A stretch of 5,241 nucleotides of DNA from JBIQLO01 sp044464175 (GCA_044464175.1 JBIQLO010000250.1:1-5241); one strand, 5' to 3'. Counted from the first letter of the stretch, positions 1-5,241 are shown. Translations and numbers: made by a program. Notes: generated by a model not told the origin, from the letters alone.

Positions 1-188
1 CCCGGCCGGTACGCCAGCACATCCTTCCGCAGTTCCAGAATCGTAAACGCCAGCCCCGCGAACAGCACCGCGCTCCCCACGGGAATCCAGTTCCCCCGGG
101 CGCGCAGCCCCTGCCACCACGGCGCAATCTCCCCCCCGTGACGCCGCAGTCCCGAACGAAGCACCCGCGTTTTGCGCATGCCGATCAT
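1..188 (-). CDS. Probable 7TM-HD family membrane phosphohydrolase (PgpH/YqfF-like), N-terminal fragment
   Basis: This is the first 62 codons of a gene that runs off the left edge. The start is ATG at 188; a second in-frame ATG lies at 179, and neither has a clear Shine-Dalgarno sequence. The product begins MIGMRKTRVLRSGL, a basic cytoplasmic tail, followed by one hydrophobic segment at about residues 34-53 (WIPVGSAVLFAGLAFTILEL), then LRKDVLAYRPG. A short basic tail, one membrane helix and a 'YRxG' turn leading out of the membrane match the start of 7TM-HD proteins, whose extracellular domain comes next. Characterised members such as Listeria PgpH hydrolyse cyclic di-AMP with a C-terminal HD domain, which is not in this window. 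The main support is position: this family commonly follows phoH and precedes ybeY. No catalytic residue is visible, so the identity is inferred from topology and context; it could be another single-pass membrane protein. Confidence 0.6.
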   Translation of the reverse strand, partial: MIGMRKTRVLRSGLRRHGGEIAPWWQGLRARGNWIPVGSAVLFAGLAFTILELRKDVLAYRP

Positions 189-267
189 AATGGGGGAAGG
201 CAGAACACAGCCGTCAGAACGCAGGAATATGAGCCGGCCGCTTCTCGGCGATCCGCGCTCTTCCACC

Positions 268-288
268 TTCTGTCTTCCGTCTTCTGTC
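268..288. repeat. Three tandem heptamers in the phoH to 7TM-HD gap
   Basis: The plus strand reads TTCTGTC, TTCCGTC, TTCTGTC in immediate succession, three 7-nt units differing at one position (minus strand GACAGAA/GACGGAA). They lie just after the phoH stop in a 110-bp gap (189-298) that otherwise shows no convincing promoter, terminator or gene. The unit has the same length as the heptamers at 2858-2942 but a different sequence. Confidence 0.7.
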
Positions 289-298
289 TCCTTTCATC

Positions 299-1228
299 TC
301 ACTCCTTCCCATAGGCATTGACGATATTCTGCACCAGTCGATGTCTTACGATATCCCCACGCTTCAGTTCGGCAAACCCGATCCCCTTGATCCCCTTGAG
401 CTTCCGCACCGCATCCACCAGCCCGCTGGCCTGCGCCTCGGGCAGGTCCACCTGGCTCACATCCCCCGTCACGATCATTTTCGAATCGTGCCCCAGCCGT
501 GTCAAAAACATCAACATCTGCGCGGGGGTCGTGTTCTGGGCCTCATCCAAAATGACAACACTGTCATTTAGCGTCCGCCCCCGCATGAACGCCAGCGGAA
601 TCACCTCGATGATGTCGTTCATAATGAACCGCTTGACCTGCTCAAAGTCCATCATGTCATTCAAGGCGTCGAACAGCGGACGAAGATACGGGTTCACCTT
701 CGCCTGTAAATCCCCCGGCAAAAACCCCAGCCGCTCCCCGGCCTCCACCGCCGGGCGAGCCAGCACTAACTTCTTGGCTTGGCCATGTTTAAGCAAACTG
801 GCCGCCACCGCCACCGCCAGATACGTCTTGCCCGTTCCCGCCGGTCCGATGCAGAAAGTCAGGTCGTGGTCGAAAATCGCCTTCACATACCGCTGCTGCC
901 CCTCCGTCTTCGGCTTGATCGCCCGCCCGCGCGAATAGACATCGATCGCGTCGGCCGACTGCTGCCGCATCTCCTGGGCCGCATCCGTGATCGCCTGGCT
1001 CACTTCCTCCACGCTCAGCCAGTCGTGCCGCCGCAGCCGTTTTTGCATCTGCTCCAGCACCGCCGCCGCCTTCCCGACCTGCTCCCGGTCCCCGCTGACG
1101 CGCAGCTCATCGTCCCGCCCGACCACCTGGACGCCAAAGGCGTCCCGGATCATCCGCAGATGCCGATCCGCCGACCCAAACAGGGCCAGCTTTTTATCCG
1201 GTTGTTCAAGGGAAATGTTTATATTCAC
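299..1228 (-). CDS. phoH: PhoH family ATPase (YbeZ-like)
   Basis: This is a cytoplasmic P-loop ATPase of the PhoH/YbeZ family, linked in bacteria to RNA metabolism and ribosome maturation, often with YbeY. Numbered from the chosen GTG start (309 aa), a small N-terminal KH-like region covers about residues 3-60 (ISLEQPDKKLALFGSADRHL). A linker ends in KPKTEGQQRYVKAI, then the ATPase core: Walker A GPAGTGKT at 128-135, the family stretch RPAVEAGERLGFLPGD at about 158-173, PLAFMRGRTLND at about 211-222, Walker B VVILDEAQ at 224-231, VTGD at 253-256 and a terminal RHRLVQNIVNAY. All signature motifs are intact. The frame stays open to a TTG at 1351, but that extension overlaps the sulfatase end and has no family resemblance. 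The GTG at 1228 sits where relatives begin and leaves a 56-bp gap. Neither start has a good ribosome binding site. The downstream neighbour is the probable 7TM-HD gene, the usual partner. Confidence 0.95.
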   Translation of the reverse strand: MNINISLEQPDKKLALFGSADRHLRMIRDAFGVQVVGRDDELRVSGDREQVGKAAAVLEQMQKRLRRHDWLSVEEVSQAITDAAQEMRQQSADAIDVYSRGRAIKPKTEGQQRYVKAIFDHDLTFCIGPAGTGKTYLAVAVAASLLKHGQAKKLVLARPAVEAGERLGFLPGDLQAKVNPYLRPLFDALNDMMDFEQVKRFIMNDIIEVIPLAFMRGRTLNDSVVILDEAQNTTPAQMLMFLTRLGHDSKMIVTGDVSQVDLPEAQASGLVDAVRKLKGIKGIGFAELKRGDIVRHRLVQNIVNAYGKE

Positions 1229-1284
1229 GATACTTGGGCCGGATTTTCCCCAAAAACCCCCGCCCTGTCGAGAGGGAAAACCGG

Positions 1285-2823
1285 CTAAAACTGCGACAGC
1301 CGGATCGGCAGCCGATCCCGCTGACGATATTTCTTCCGCATCAGCCGCCAAAGCAGCTCACAGCGCACCGATTCATACGCTGGATCGCGGTACAAGTTCA
1401 CCGACTCATCCGGGTCAGCCTCCAGATCAAACAGCAACCCCTGCCCGGCCGTCGCCTCCGGATAAACGCTCAGTTTCCACTTTCCCGTCCGCAGCGTCTG
1501 GACGGCCCCGTAGTGGATGGTCGGCGTGATGTGAAACGGCTCGTAGCTCTCGCAGTGAATCTCCTCCCGCCCGATCGCCTCGCCCCCCAGCAGCGCCCCC
1601 GACCAGTCGATCCCCTGCACCCCCGGATGGGTCGCCCGCCCCAGCAGCCCCATCATCGTCGGATACAGGTCCACCATCTCCACCAACCCCCCGATTCGCC
1701 GCGCTTGGGATGCCCGCCCCGGCACGCGGATGAACCACGGCACCCGAATCAATTCCTCATAATGGATCGCCGGCTTGAGCAGCAGCCCGTGCGCCCCGGC
1801 AAATTCCCCATGATCCCCGGCGAACACGATGATCGTCTCCTCCAACTGCCCCGTCTCCTCCAGCGCGGCGATGAGCCGCCCCACGCAATCGTCAATCAGG
1901 CTGATGGCCGCGTAGTAGTGCCGCAATATCGCCCGCTGCGCTTCGGGCGTCAGCCGCTTGAACTGCCCGATCGCCCCGCCCACGCGCTCCATCACATCCG
2001 CCGCCGACGGCTCTCCTTTCTCTTGGGGCAGGGCGATCGCCTCCAGCGGGTACTTGTCGATCTGATCCTGCGGCGCTTCAAACGGATGGTGCGGATGGAT
2101 GAACGAGCAGAACCCAAACCACGGCCCGCCCCCGGCCCGCCGGCGCACGAATGCCTCCGCCTTCGACGCGATGAAGGTCGAATGATGCAGTTCCGACGGC
2201 ACCGGCGAGATGAACAATCCCCCCGTCTCCCCCGGATAGAGCGGCTCGGGACGCTCCCCCGACGCCGCCCGCACCACCCCCGCCCGATAGCGCCGCATCC
2301 CGGCCTCCCCCTCCCGGTACGAGTCGGGCCGGTCCATGCGCTCCCTCAGCCAATCCTCCCACGCCCCCCGCAGCAGGTCATCGCATTCCACCCGCTCCTC
2401 AAATCCATAGTGATCCTTGGCCGGGTCCGGCGCGATCGCCGTTAACTGCGCCGCTCCGGCAAACGCCCGCCAGTCGGAGATCGGATACCGCGACCCCAGC
2501 GTTTGCCGCGTGTACTGCTGGGGCGTCAGATGCAGCTTGCCGAACAGCCCCGTGCGATACCCGCCGCGCTGCAAATCCTCCGCCAGCGTCACCTCCTCCG
2601 GCGGCAGGATTCCCATCCCCCGCGCCCGGTTGGCTGCCGGATAGCGCCCGGTCAGGATGCTCGCCCGCGACCCCATGCACACCGGCACCTGCGCATAGGC
2701 CCTCTCAAAGACAAACGCCTCGCTCGCCAGCCGGTCCAGATTCGGCGTCCGCACCACCGGATGCCCCATATACCCCAGGCAATCCGCCCGCAACTGATCC
2801 ACCATGATGAAAAGAACGTTCAT
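1285..2823 (-). CDS. Sulfatase, S1-type alkaline phosphatase superfamily, cytoplasmic-looking
   Basis: The 512-aa product is a predicted sulfate ester hydrolase. Numbered from ATG 2823, it opens MNVLFIMVDQLRADCLGY with metal ligand D9 (Q10 at the usual second Asp), then TPNLDRLASE. The formylglycine site is VCMGSRASILTGRYP with C49 and R53. Next come GYRTGLFGKLHL (K96, H98), FIHPHHPFEAP at about 242-252, the second metal site AGDHGE (D337, H338) and K350, and the usual ending RTGKWKLSVY...LFDLEADPDESVNL. Length is normal for the family. The active-site motif is C-x-G-x-R instead of the usual C-x-P/A-x-R. The cysteine needs oxidation to formylglycine by a maturase not seen here. No signal peptide is visible, unlike many planctomycete sulfatases. 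ATG 2823 was chosen over an upstream in-frame TTG because the conserved strand starts there and a GGGGGAG lies upstream. The substrate cannot be told from sequence. Confidence 0.93.
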   Translation of the reverse strand: MNVLFIMVDQLRADCLGYMGHPVVRTPNLDRLASEAFVFERAYAQVPVCMGSRASILTGRYPAANRARGMGILPPEEVTLAEDLQRGGYRTGLFGKLHLTPQQYTRQTLGSRYPISDWRAFAGAAQLTAIAPDPAKDHYGFEERVECDDLLRGAWEDWLRERMDRPDSYREGEAGMRRYRAGVVRAASGERPEPLYPGETGGLFISPVPSELHHSTFIASKAEAFVRRRAGGGPWFGFCSFIHPHHPFEAPQDQIDKYPLEAIALPQEKGEPSAADVMERVGGAIGQFKRLTPEAQRAILRHYYAAISLIDDCVGRLIAALEETGQLEETIIVFAGDHGEFAGAHGLLLKPAIHYEELIRVPWFIRVPGRASQARRIGGLVEMVDLYPTMMGLLGRATHPGVQGIDWSGALLGGEAIGREEIHCESYEPFHITPTIHYGAVQTLRTGKWKLSVYPEATAGQGLLFDLEADPDESVNLYRDPAYESVRCELLWRLMRKKYRQRDRLPIRLSQF

Positions 2824-2832
2824 AAAACCCCG

Positions 2833-2839
2833 CTCCCCC
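2833..2839 (-). promoter_or_regulatory. Ribosome binding site of the sulfatase gene
   Basis: The minus strand reads GGGGGAG, with its GGAG ending 9 nt before ATG 2823. This favours that ATG over the TTG at 2841, which overlaps the site itself. Confidence 0.5.
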
Positions 2840-2855
2840 AAAAAATGAATTGGCC

Positions 2856-2942
2856 TTTGTTATTGGTTATTTGTTATTTGGACATGCAATGTTCCGTTGG
2901 CCACACAAATAACAAATAACCGATAACAAATAACAAAAAACA
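2856..2942. repeat. Inverted heptamer-repeat hairpin between the unknown gene and the sulfatase
   Basis: Two 25-bp arms, 2856-2880 and 2906-2930, are inverted copies with one mismatch, separated by a 25-nt centre (2881-2905). Each arm is built from 7-nt units. On the right, plus strand, they are AATAACA, AATAACC, GATAACA, AATAACA and AAAAACA (2908-2942). On the left, minus strand, they are AATAACA, AATAACC and AATAACA (2878-2858). The block is very AT-rich against GC-rich flanks and fills most of the 122-bp gap before the sulfatase. It could fold as a long hairpin in RNA or a cruciform in DNA. No U-tract placement marks it as a standard terminator. Confidence 0.85.
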
Positions 2943-2947
2943 AATTT

Positions 2948-3925
2948 CTACCCCTCCAGCCCCCCCAGCAGCTCCCGCGCCCACTCCGGCTCCTGAATCA
3001 CCGCCTCCACCAGCCGCTCCAGCGCCTCCGGCGGCAGCCGCGCCATGCGCATCAGGGCCTGCGCCGCCGAGAGCCCCTCCGGCAGCGCCCCCAGCAGCCG
3101 CCGCCACAACTCGCCCCCCGACTGCAGCATCCACGGCTCATATTCGATCCGGTCGGTCGCATCCATCACCTGCTCATACACCGCATCGCTCAGCCCATTG
3201 AGCCCATGCAGGCAGATCAACTCCGCCGTCCCCTTCACCAGTTCCTTCGCCAGGACAAGCCAGTTGGTCGCCTTCGCCATCACCACCAGTCCATCCCCTT
3301 CCCGCGCCACGCCGCCATATCCGATCACCGCGGCGCGCAGCAGCATGCCTCGGAGACTTCGCGGCGAGCGCAGGTCCCCGAAAGGCACATTTTGCTTGGC
3401 TGTCAAATCCGCCCTGAGACGATCCATGGGAATCCCCATCGCCATCGACGCCGCTTTCCGGGCCAATCCCTCCAGCGCGGTCCGGTGCGACATCTCCACG
3501 ATCAGGAGGTACGCGGTCAACCACACGCACTGAAGTGAAAACGCCACCGGCAGCCGCGCCACCCCTTTTTCCCGGCAGCGCCCCGACGCCCGCCCGCGTG
3601 TCGCCTCGGCCAGCATCCCCCCATACCGCGACAGCAGGGGGTGGGCATGGAACGGGTGCCGCTTCCGCCGCGTCGCGCGCCGCCAGAAACTGCCCGGCCG
3701 CCCGAAAATCAGCATCCCCTCCAGATGCCAGTATTGGAGCGTGCCCACCAGCGCAAACTGATCATACAGCCGCACCAGTCGCGGATGCAGCGCCAGCAGC
3801 TCATCCCGCACCAGATAGTGCATGGTCAACCCCGCGTGCTCCGACGCCCCCTGGATCAGCCAGTTCAGCGTCAGCCGCTTGTTGATCTCCTGGCGCAGGT
3901 CGCTCTGGTGTGTGATCGCCCTCAT
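2948..3925 (-). CDS. Hypothetical protein of unknown function, 325 aa
   Basis: I do not recognise a named domain. The product begins MRAITHQSDLRQEINKRLTL and looks soluble and mainly helical. An aromatic/His-rich part lies at about 55-97 (YDQFALVGTLQYWHLEG, KRHPFHAHP), a hydrophobic stretch at 127-145 (VAFSLQCVWLTAYLLIVEM) too polar to call a membrane helix, and a distinctive block at about 227-275 (KELVKGTAELICLHGLNGL, then TDRIEYEPWMLQSGGELW). The C-terminus is acidic and leucine-rich. The KGTAELICLHGL to EYEPWMLQ block reads like a conserved core and resembles planctomycete orphan proteins from memory only. Start ATG 3925 overlaps the stop of the 59-aa gene upstream as ATGA, implying translational coupling. 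The open frame extends to GTG 4123, but that part is Ala/Gly low complexity without a ribosome site and is rejected. Coding status is firm; function is open. Confidence 0.85.
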   Translation of the reverse strand: MRAITHQSDLRQEINKRLTLNWLIQGASEHAGLTMHYLVRDELLALHPRLVRLYDQFALVGTLQYWHLEGMLIFGRPGSFWRRATRRKRHPFHAHPLLSRYGGMLAEATRGRASGRCREKGVARLPVAFSLQCVWLTAYLLIVEMSHRTALEGLARKAASMAMGIPMDRLRADLTAKQNVPFGDLRSPRSLRGMLLRAAVIGYGGVAREGDGLVVMAKATNWLVLAKELVKGTAELICLHGLNGLSDAVYEQVMDATDRIEYEPWMLQSGGELWRRLLGALPEGLSAAQALMRMARLPPEALERLVEAVIQEPEWARELLGGLEG

Positions 3926-4101
3926 CCCTTGGGCTCCGGCAGCGGCCGCGTGCGCGGCCAATCCGGGTTGAACGGGTCCCGCTCCGGCCGGGGCGCCGGC
4001 CGCTCCCGCACCGGCCCCGGCGCGGGCGCCGGCTTCTCCCGCGGCTGCGCCGGCGGCGCCTCCGGCGCCTGCGGCGTCGCAACCCATCCACCGCTCCTCA
4101 T
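3922..4101 (-). CDS. Small proline/arginine-rich protein, 59 aa
   Basis: A 60-codon frame begins ATG AGG AGC GGT at 4101 and ends GGA TGA, its stop sharing ATGA with the start of the 325-aa gene. A strong GGAGG lies exactly 7 nt upstream of the ATG. From codon 8 to codon 58 only one codon (GAT, 47) lacks G or C at the third position. The product has 18 prolines and 8 arginines, with Pro/Ala/Glu/Arg repeats such as APEAPPAQPREKPAPAPGP and a more specific-looking tail DPFNPDWPRTRPLPEPKG. No signal peptide or membrane helix is visible, so it is probably disordered and cytoplasmic. The role is unknown; coupling suggests it works with, or sets the expression of, the downstream product. The alternative is that it is only a leader frame, or that the longer Ala/Gly frame from GTG 4123 is real, but that lacks a ribosome site. 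Confidence 0.7.
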   Translation of the reverse strand: MRSGGWVATPQAPEAPPAQPREKPAPAPGPVRERPAPRPERDPFNPDWPRTRPLPEPKG

Positions 4102-4108
4102 CCCAATA

Positions 4109-4113
4109 CCTCC
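4109..4113 (-). promoter_or_regulatory. Ribosome binding site that fixes the start of the 59-aa gene
   Basis: The minus strand carries GGAGG (within GGTGGAGGT), 7 nt before ATG 4101. It is the best-placed Shine-Dalgarno sequence in this part of the window. It lies inside the long Ala/Gly frame opened by GTG 4123, which argues against that longer start. Confidence 0.75.
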
Positions 4114-4177
4114 ACCCCCTCACTCTAATCCCGCGCTGCCTCCCCCGACAATAAAAAATCCGCCGCCGCTCAGTGAT

Positions 4178-4241
4178 GTAGGGTGCAATTCATTGCACCT
4201 CAATCGTGTCAAGGCCGGAGGTGCAATGAATTGCACCCTAC
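4178..4241. repeat. Perfect 23-bp inverted repeat made of two palindromic units
   Basis: Arms 4178-4200 and 4219-4241 are exact reverse complements around an 18-nt centre. Each arm is itself a palindrome: GGTGCAAT-TC-ATTGCACC at 4182-4199 and GGTGCAAT-GA-ATTGCACC at 4220-4237. The element can thus fold as one long hairpin or two short ones. It sits in the 176-bp gap (4102-4277) between the 191-aa gene and the 59-aa gene. On the minus strand a T6 run (4153-4158) follows the hairpin about 20 nt later, too far for a standard intrinsic terminator. Nothing else is clear in the gap. Confidence 0.9.
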
Positions 4242-4277
4242 GCAACTACAGAGCCGCTACGTCCCCTTTAGCTCTCC

Positions 4278-4853
4278 TCACCAGAATCGCCACCACGGTT
4301 TCTTCGGCATTGGCGCCTTAAACGGCGTCATGTGGCGTTGCTGGAGAGATTCCGTCACTTTGGCATAGCTTGAGAGCACCTGCTCAAAATCCTGTTGCAG
4401 GTTCAGCACGTGCTCCAGTTGAGGATCGAAAATGCGATAGCCGGCGACTTGTTCCATCACTTCCAGATAGCCCCAAATCTCCCGAAACACGGCCTCTGCC
4501 TTGGGGCGCTGATGCCAGTAAGGCACGGTGAGGGAGGCTTGGTCATCGAACAGCGTGATCTGGATGCCCGGGCCATCTTCCGGGCCATTAAGCTCGATAT
4601 ACCGGTAACGGGCCATTGCCTCCGCCACCGTGATCTGCTCAAACCGGGCGATCTCGTCGTACTGCAACGAAAAAGGCGAAAAGGCCGGGTTGCGAGAAAT
4701 CAACGCCTCGGCCAATCGTTTCTTCCCGGCCTCGGCCTCGGGGCTGCGCTCCCTTTGAACAGGTTCATCCTCCTGCCCCTCCATCAATCGCTGTGCAGTT
4801 TGCAGCGGATCTTCGCCGGATTTGGGAGAAAACGCGCACAGGTCATAGCTCAT
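4278..4853 (-). CDS. Hypothetical protein, MSYDL-type with PWWRFW C-terminus, 191 aa
   Basis: The product starts MSYDLCAFSPKSG and looks soluble, with no signal peptide. A charged segment (about residues 26-45, EDEPVQRERSPEAEAGKKRL) is followed by a probable alpha/beta part containing YRYIELNGPEDGPGIQITLF and ASLTVPYWH (roughly 82-114), then a long helical region (AEAVFREIWGYLEVMEQVAGY). It ends PKKPWWRFW. The MSYDL opening and the GIQITL...SLTVPYWH core recall a widespread uncharacterised family from memory; no domain name is claimed. Start ATG 4853 was chosen over ATG 4859 because AAAGGA lies 6 nt before it and touches the upstream ATG, and because relatives begin MSYDL. The upstream neighbour resembles an immunity protein, so a role in a toxin-immunity cluster is possible but unproven. 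Third codon positions are less G/C-biased than in the left-hand genes, consistent with accessory DNA. Confidence 0.82.
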   Translation of the reverse strand: MSYDLCAFSPKSGEDPLQTAQRLMEGQEDEPVQRERSPEAEAGKKRLAEALISRNPAFSPFSLQYDEIARFEQITVAEAMARYRYIELNGPEDGPGIQITLFDDQASLTVPYWHQRPKAEAVFREIWGYLEVMEQVAGYRIFDPQLEHVLNLQQDFEQVLSSYAKVTESLQQRHMTPFKAPMPKKPWWRFW

Positions 4854-4859
4854 GCCCAT

Positions 4860-4865
4860 TCCTTT
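4860..4865 (-). promoter_or_regulatory. Ribosome binding site deciding the MSYDL start
   Basis: The minus strand reads AAAGGA, then ATGGGC, then ATG. Spacing is 6 nt to ATG 4853 and zero to ATG 4859, so initiation at 4853 is preferred. Confidence 0.6.
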
Positions 4866-4923
4866 CGCTCAGATTCGGAAAATGCCACGGAGAGATTTTA
4901 AGGAGACAAGAAGAGCATAACCT

Positions 4924-4957
4924 CGTAGGGCACGCTAGAGCGTGGCCGACTCCTACG
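4924..4957. repeat. Nested palindrome, intergenic
   Basis: The outer arms CGTAGG (4924-4929) and CCTACG (4952-4957) enclose an inner palindrome CACGCT-AG-AGCGTG (4931-4944). It lies in the 193-bp gap between the Imm11-like gene and the MSYDL gene, upstream of the latter. It looks like a dispersed REP-type element; no U-tract follows to make it a terminator. Confidence 0.6.
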
Positions 4958-4989
4958 GCCGCTCACGGACCCGTCAGCCGCCATCGTAG

Positions 4990-5008
4990 CACAGGCTTCC
5001 AGCCTGTG
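4990..5008. repeat. 8-bp-arm palindrome after the Imm11-like gene
   Basis: CACAGGCT and AGCCTGTG are perfect arms around TCC, preceded by GTAG. It begins 44 bp past the stop of the partial gene at 5053. The motif resembles a repeat I recall between genes in planctomycete-type genomes, but copy number cannot be tested here. It is too weakly T-flanked for an intrinsic terminator. Confidence 0.6.
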
Positions 5009-5052
5009 GCCCGCAGAGACGCGCGGATTGAAGGCCAATCGCCGGACCGCCC

Positions 5053-5241
5053 CTATTTCTGCCGGTTTGCATCCTGGCGCCATTGCTTGAAAAGCGCTTC
5101 AGTCGCTTTCTCCGCCCCTTTCCACAACGGCAGTGAGATTCCCCCTTCCCGTTCCCCCCACACCTTCTGGAAGACAAGGCCCTTCAATCCGTTCTGCTCC
5201 ACGCGCGATACGAATGGGGAGGTGACATACGTTTCGAGTGG
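5053..5241 (-). CDS. Imm11/DUF1629-like protein, C-terminal fragment
   Basis: This is an open minus-strand frame entering from the right edge and ending at TAG (5053-5055). It gives 62 residues starting PLETYVTSPFVSRVEQNGLK and going on GLVFQKVWGE. The pattern 'V-[ST]-x-x-F-x-x-x-V-E-x-x-G-L-x-G-x-x-F-x-x-V-W' matches the usual C-terminal end of Imm11 (DUF1629) proteins, which occur as immunity partners in polymorphic toxin systems. The last 25 residues or so are a charged, helical tail (WKGAEKATEALFKQWRQDA). The N-terminal part lies outside the window, so neither length nor partner is known. The frame does not overlap any better candidate, and the stop is followed by repeat-rich non-coding sequence. 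The family call rests on one motif recalled from memory; the coding call is firmer. Confidence 0.6.
   Translation of the reverse strand, partial: PLETYVTSPFVSRVEQNGLKGLVFQKVWGEREGGISLPLWKGAEKATEALFKQWRQDANRQK

Noticed and set aside
214..297. 27-codon frame starting just after the phoH stop (MKGDRRRKTEGG...)
   Set aside because: It is mostly encoded by the heptamer array and is very short. Its only support is a chance ATG.
299..1351. PhoH starting at TTG 1351
   Set aside because: The extra 41 residues are the sulfatase C-terminus read in another frame and have no family resemblance. GTG 1228 is at the conserved start.
1234..2445. 403-codon plus-strand frame opposite the sulfatase
   Set aside because: It is an antisense shadow rich in Pro, Arg and His, as expected when a GC-rich gene is read backwards. 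It shows no domain, while the minus-strand sulfatase has every family motif.
2824..2947. Insertion sequence or MITE with target-site duplication around the AT-rich hairpin
   Set aside because: I could not find a flanking direct duplication or a transposase; only the inverted heptamers are supported.
3801..4091. Minus-strand frame beginning with a long run of arginines
   Set aside because: It is a third-frame shadow of the same CGG/CCG-rich stretch and overlaps the 325-aa gene. It lacks a ribosome site.
3926..4123. Ala/Gly-rich N-terminal extension of the 325-aa protein from GTG 4123
   Set aside because: It has no ribosome site, it is a low-complexity out-of-frame reading of the proline-rich gene, and ATG 3925 with the ATGA overlap explains the region better.
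4150..4241. Intrinsic terminator formed by the 23-bp inverted repeat and a downstream T run
   Set aside because: The T6 run lies about 20 nt past the hairpin base, so the geometry is wrong for a standard rho-independent terminator.

Overview
This GC-rich window has every recognisable gene on the minus strand, so transcription runs right to left. A PhoH-family ATPase followed by a 7TM-HD-type membrane phosphohydrolase, an S1-type sulfatase, conserved-looking orphan genes and several palindromic or heptameric intergenic repeats suggest a bacterium of the Planctomycetota or wider PVC group. That placement is inferred from gene content and style, not from a marker gene.

Right edge to about 4180 (looks accessory, less G/C-biased at third codon positions): the last 62 codons of an Imm11/DUF1629-like protein (5053-5241), a 193-bp gap with two palindromes, then a 191-aa protein (4278-4853) that begins MSYDL and ends PKKPWWRFW. 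A 176-bp gap follows. It carries a perfect 23-bp inverted repeat whose arms are themselves palindromes.

Middle (4101-2948): a 59-aa proline-rich small gene (3922-4101) with a strong ribosome binding site. It overlaps the start of a 325-aa protein of unknown function (2948-3925) by ATGA. The small gene is a reinterpretation: the long frame that runs through this stretch reads it as an Ala/Gly-rich extension, which I reject. A 122-bp gap follows, with heptamer repeats on opposite strands that form a 25-bp hairpin.

Left (2823-1): a sulfatase with an unusual C-M-G-S-R active-site motif (1285-2823), PhoH (299-1228), a 110-bp gap with another heptamer array, and the first 62 codons of a probable 7TM-HD phosphohydrolase (1-188). 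PhoH and the 7TM-HD protein are the housekeeping pair (RNA metabolism and cyclic-dinucleotide signalling in characterised relatives). The sulfatase looks like an independent catabolic gene. No RNA gene, CRISPR array, transposase or origin is visible.
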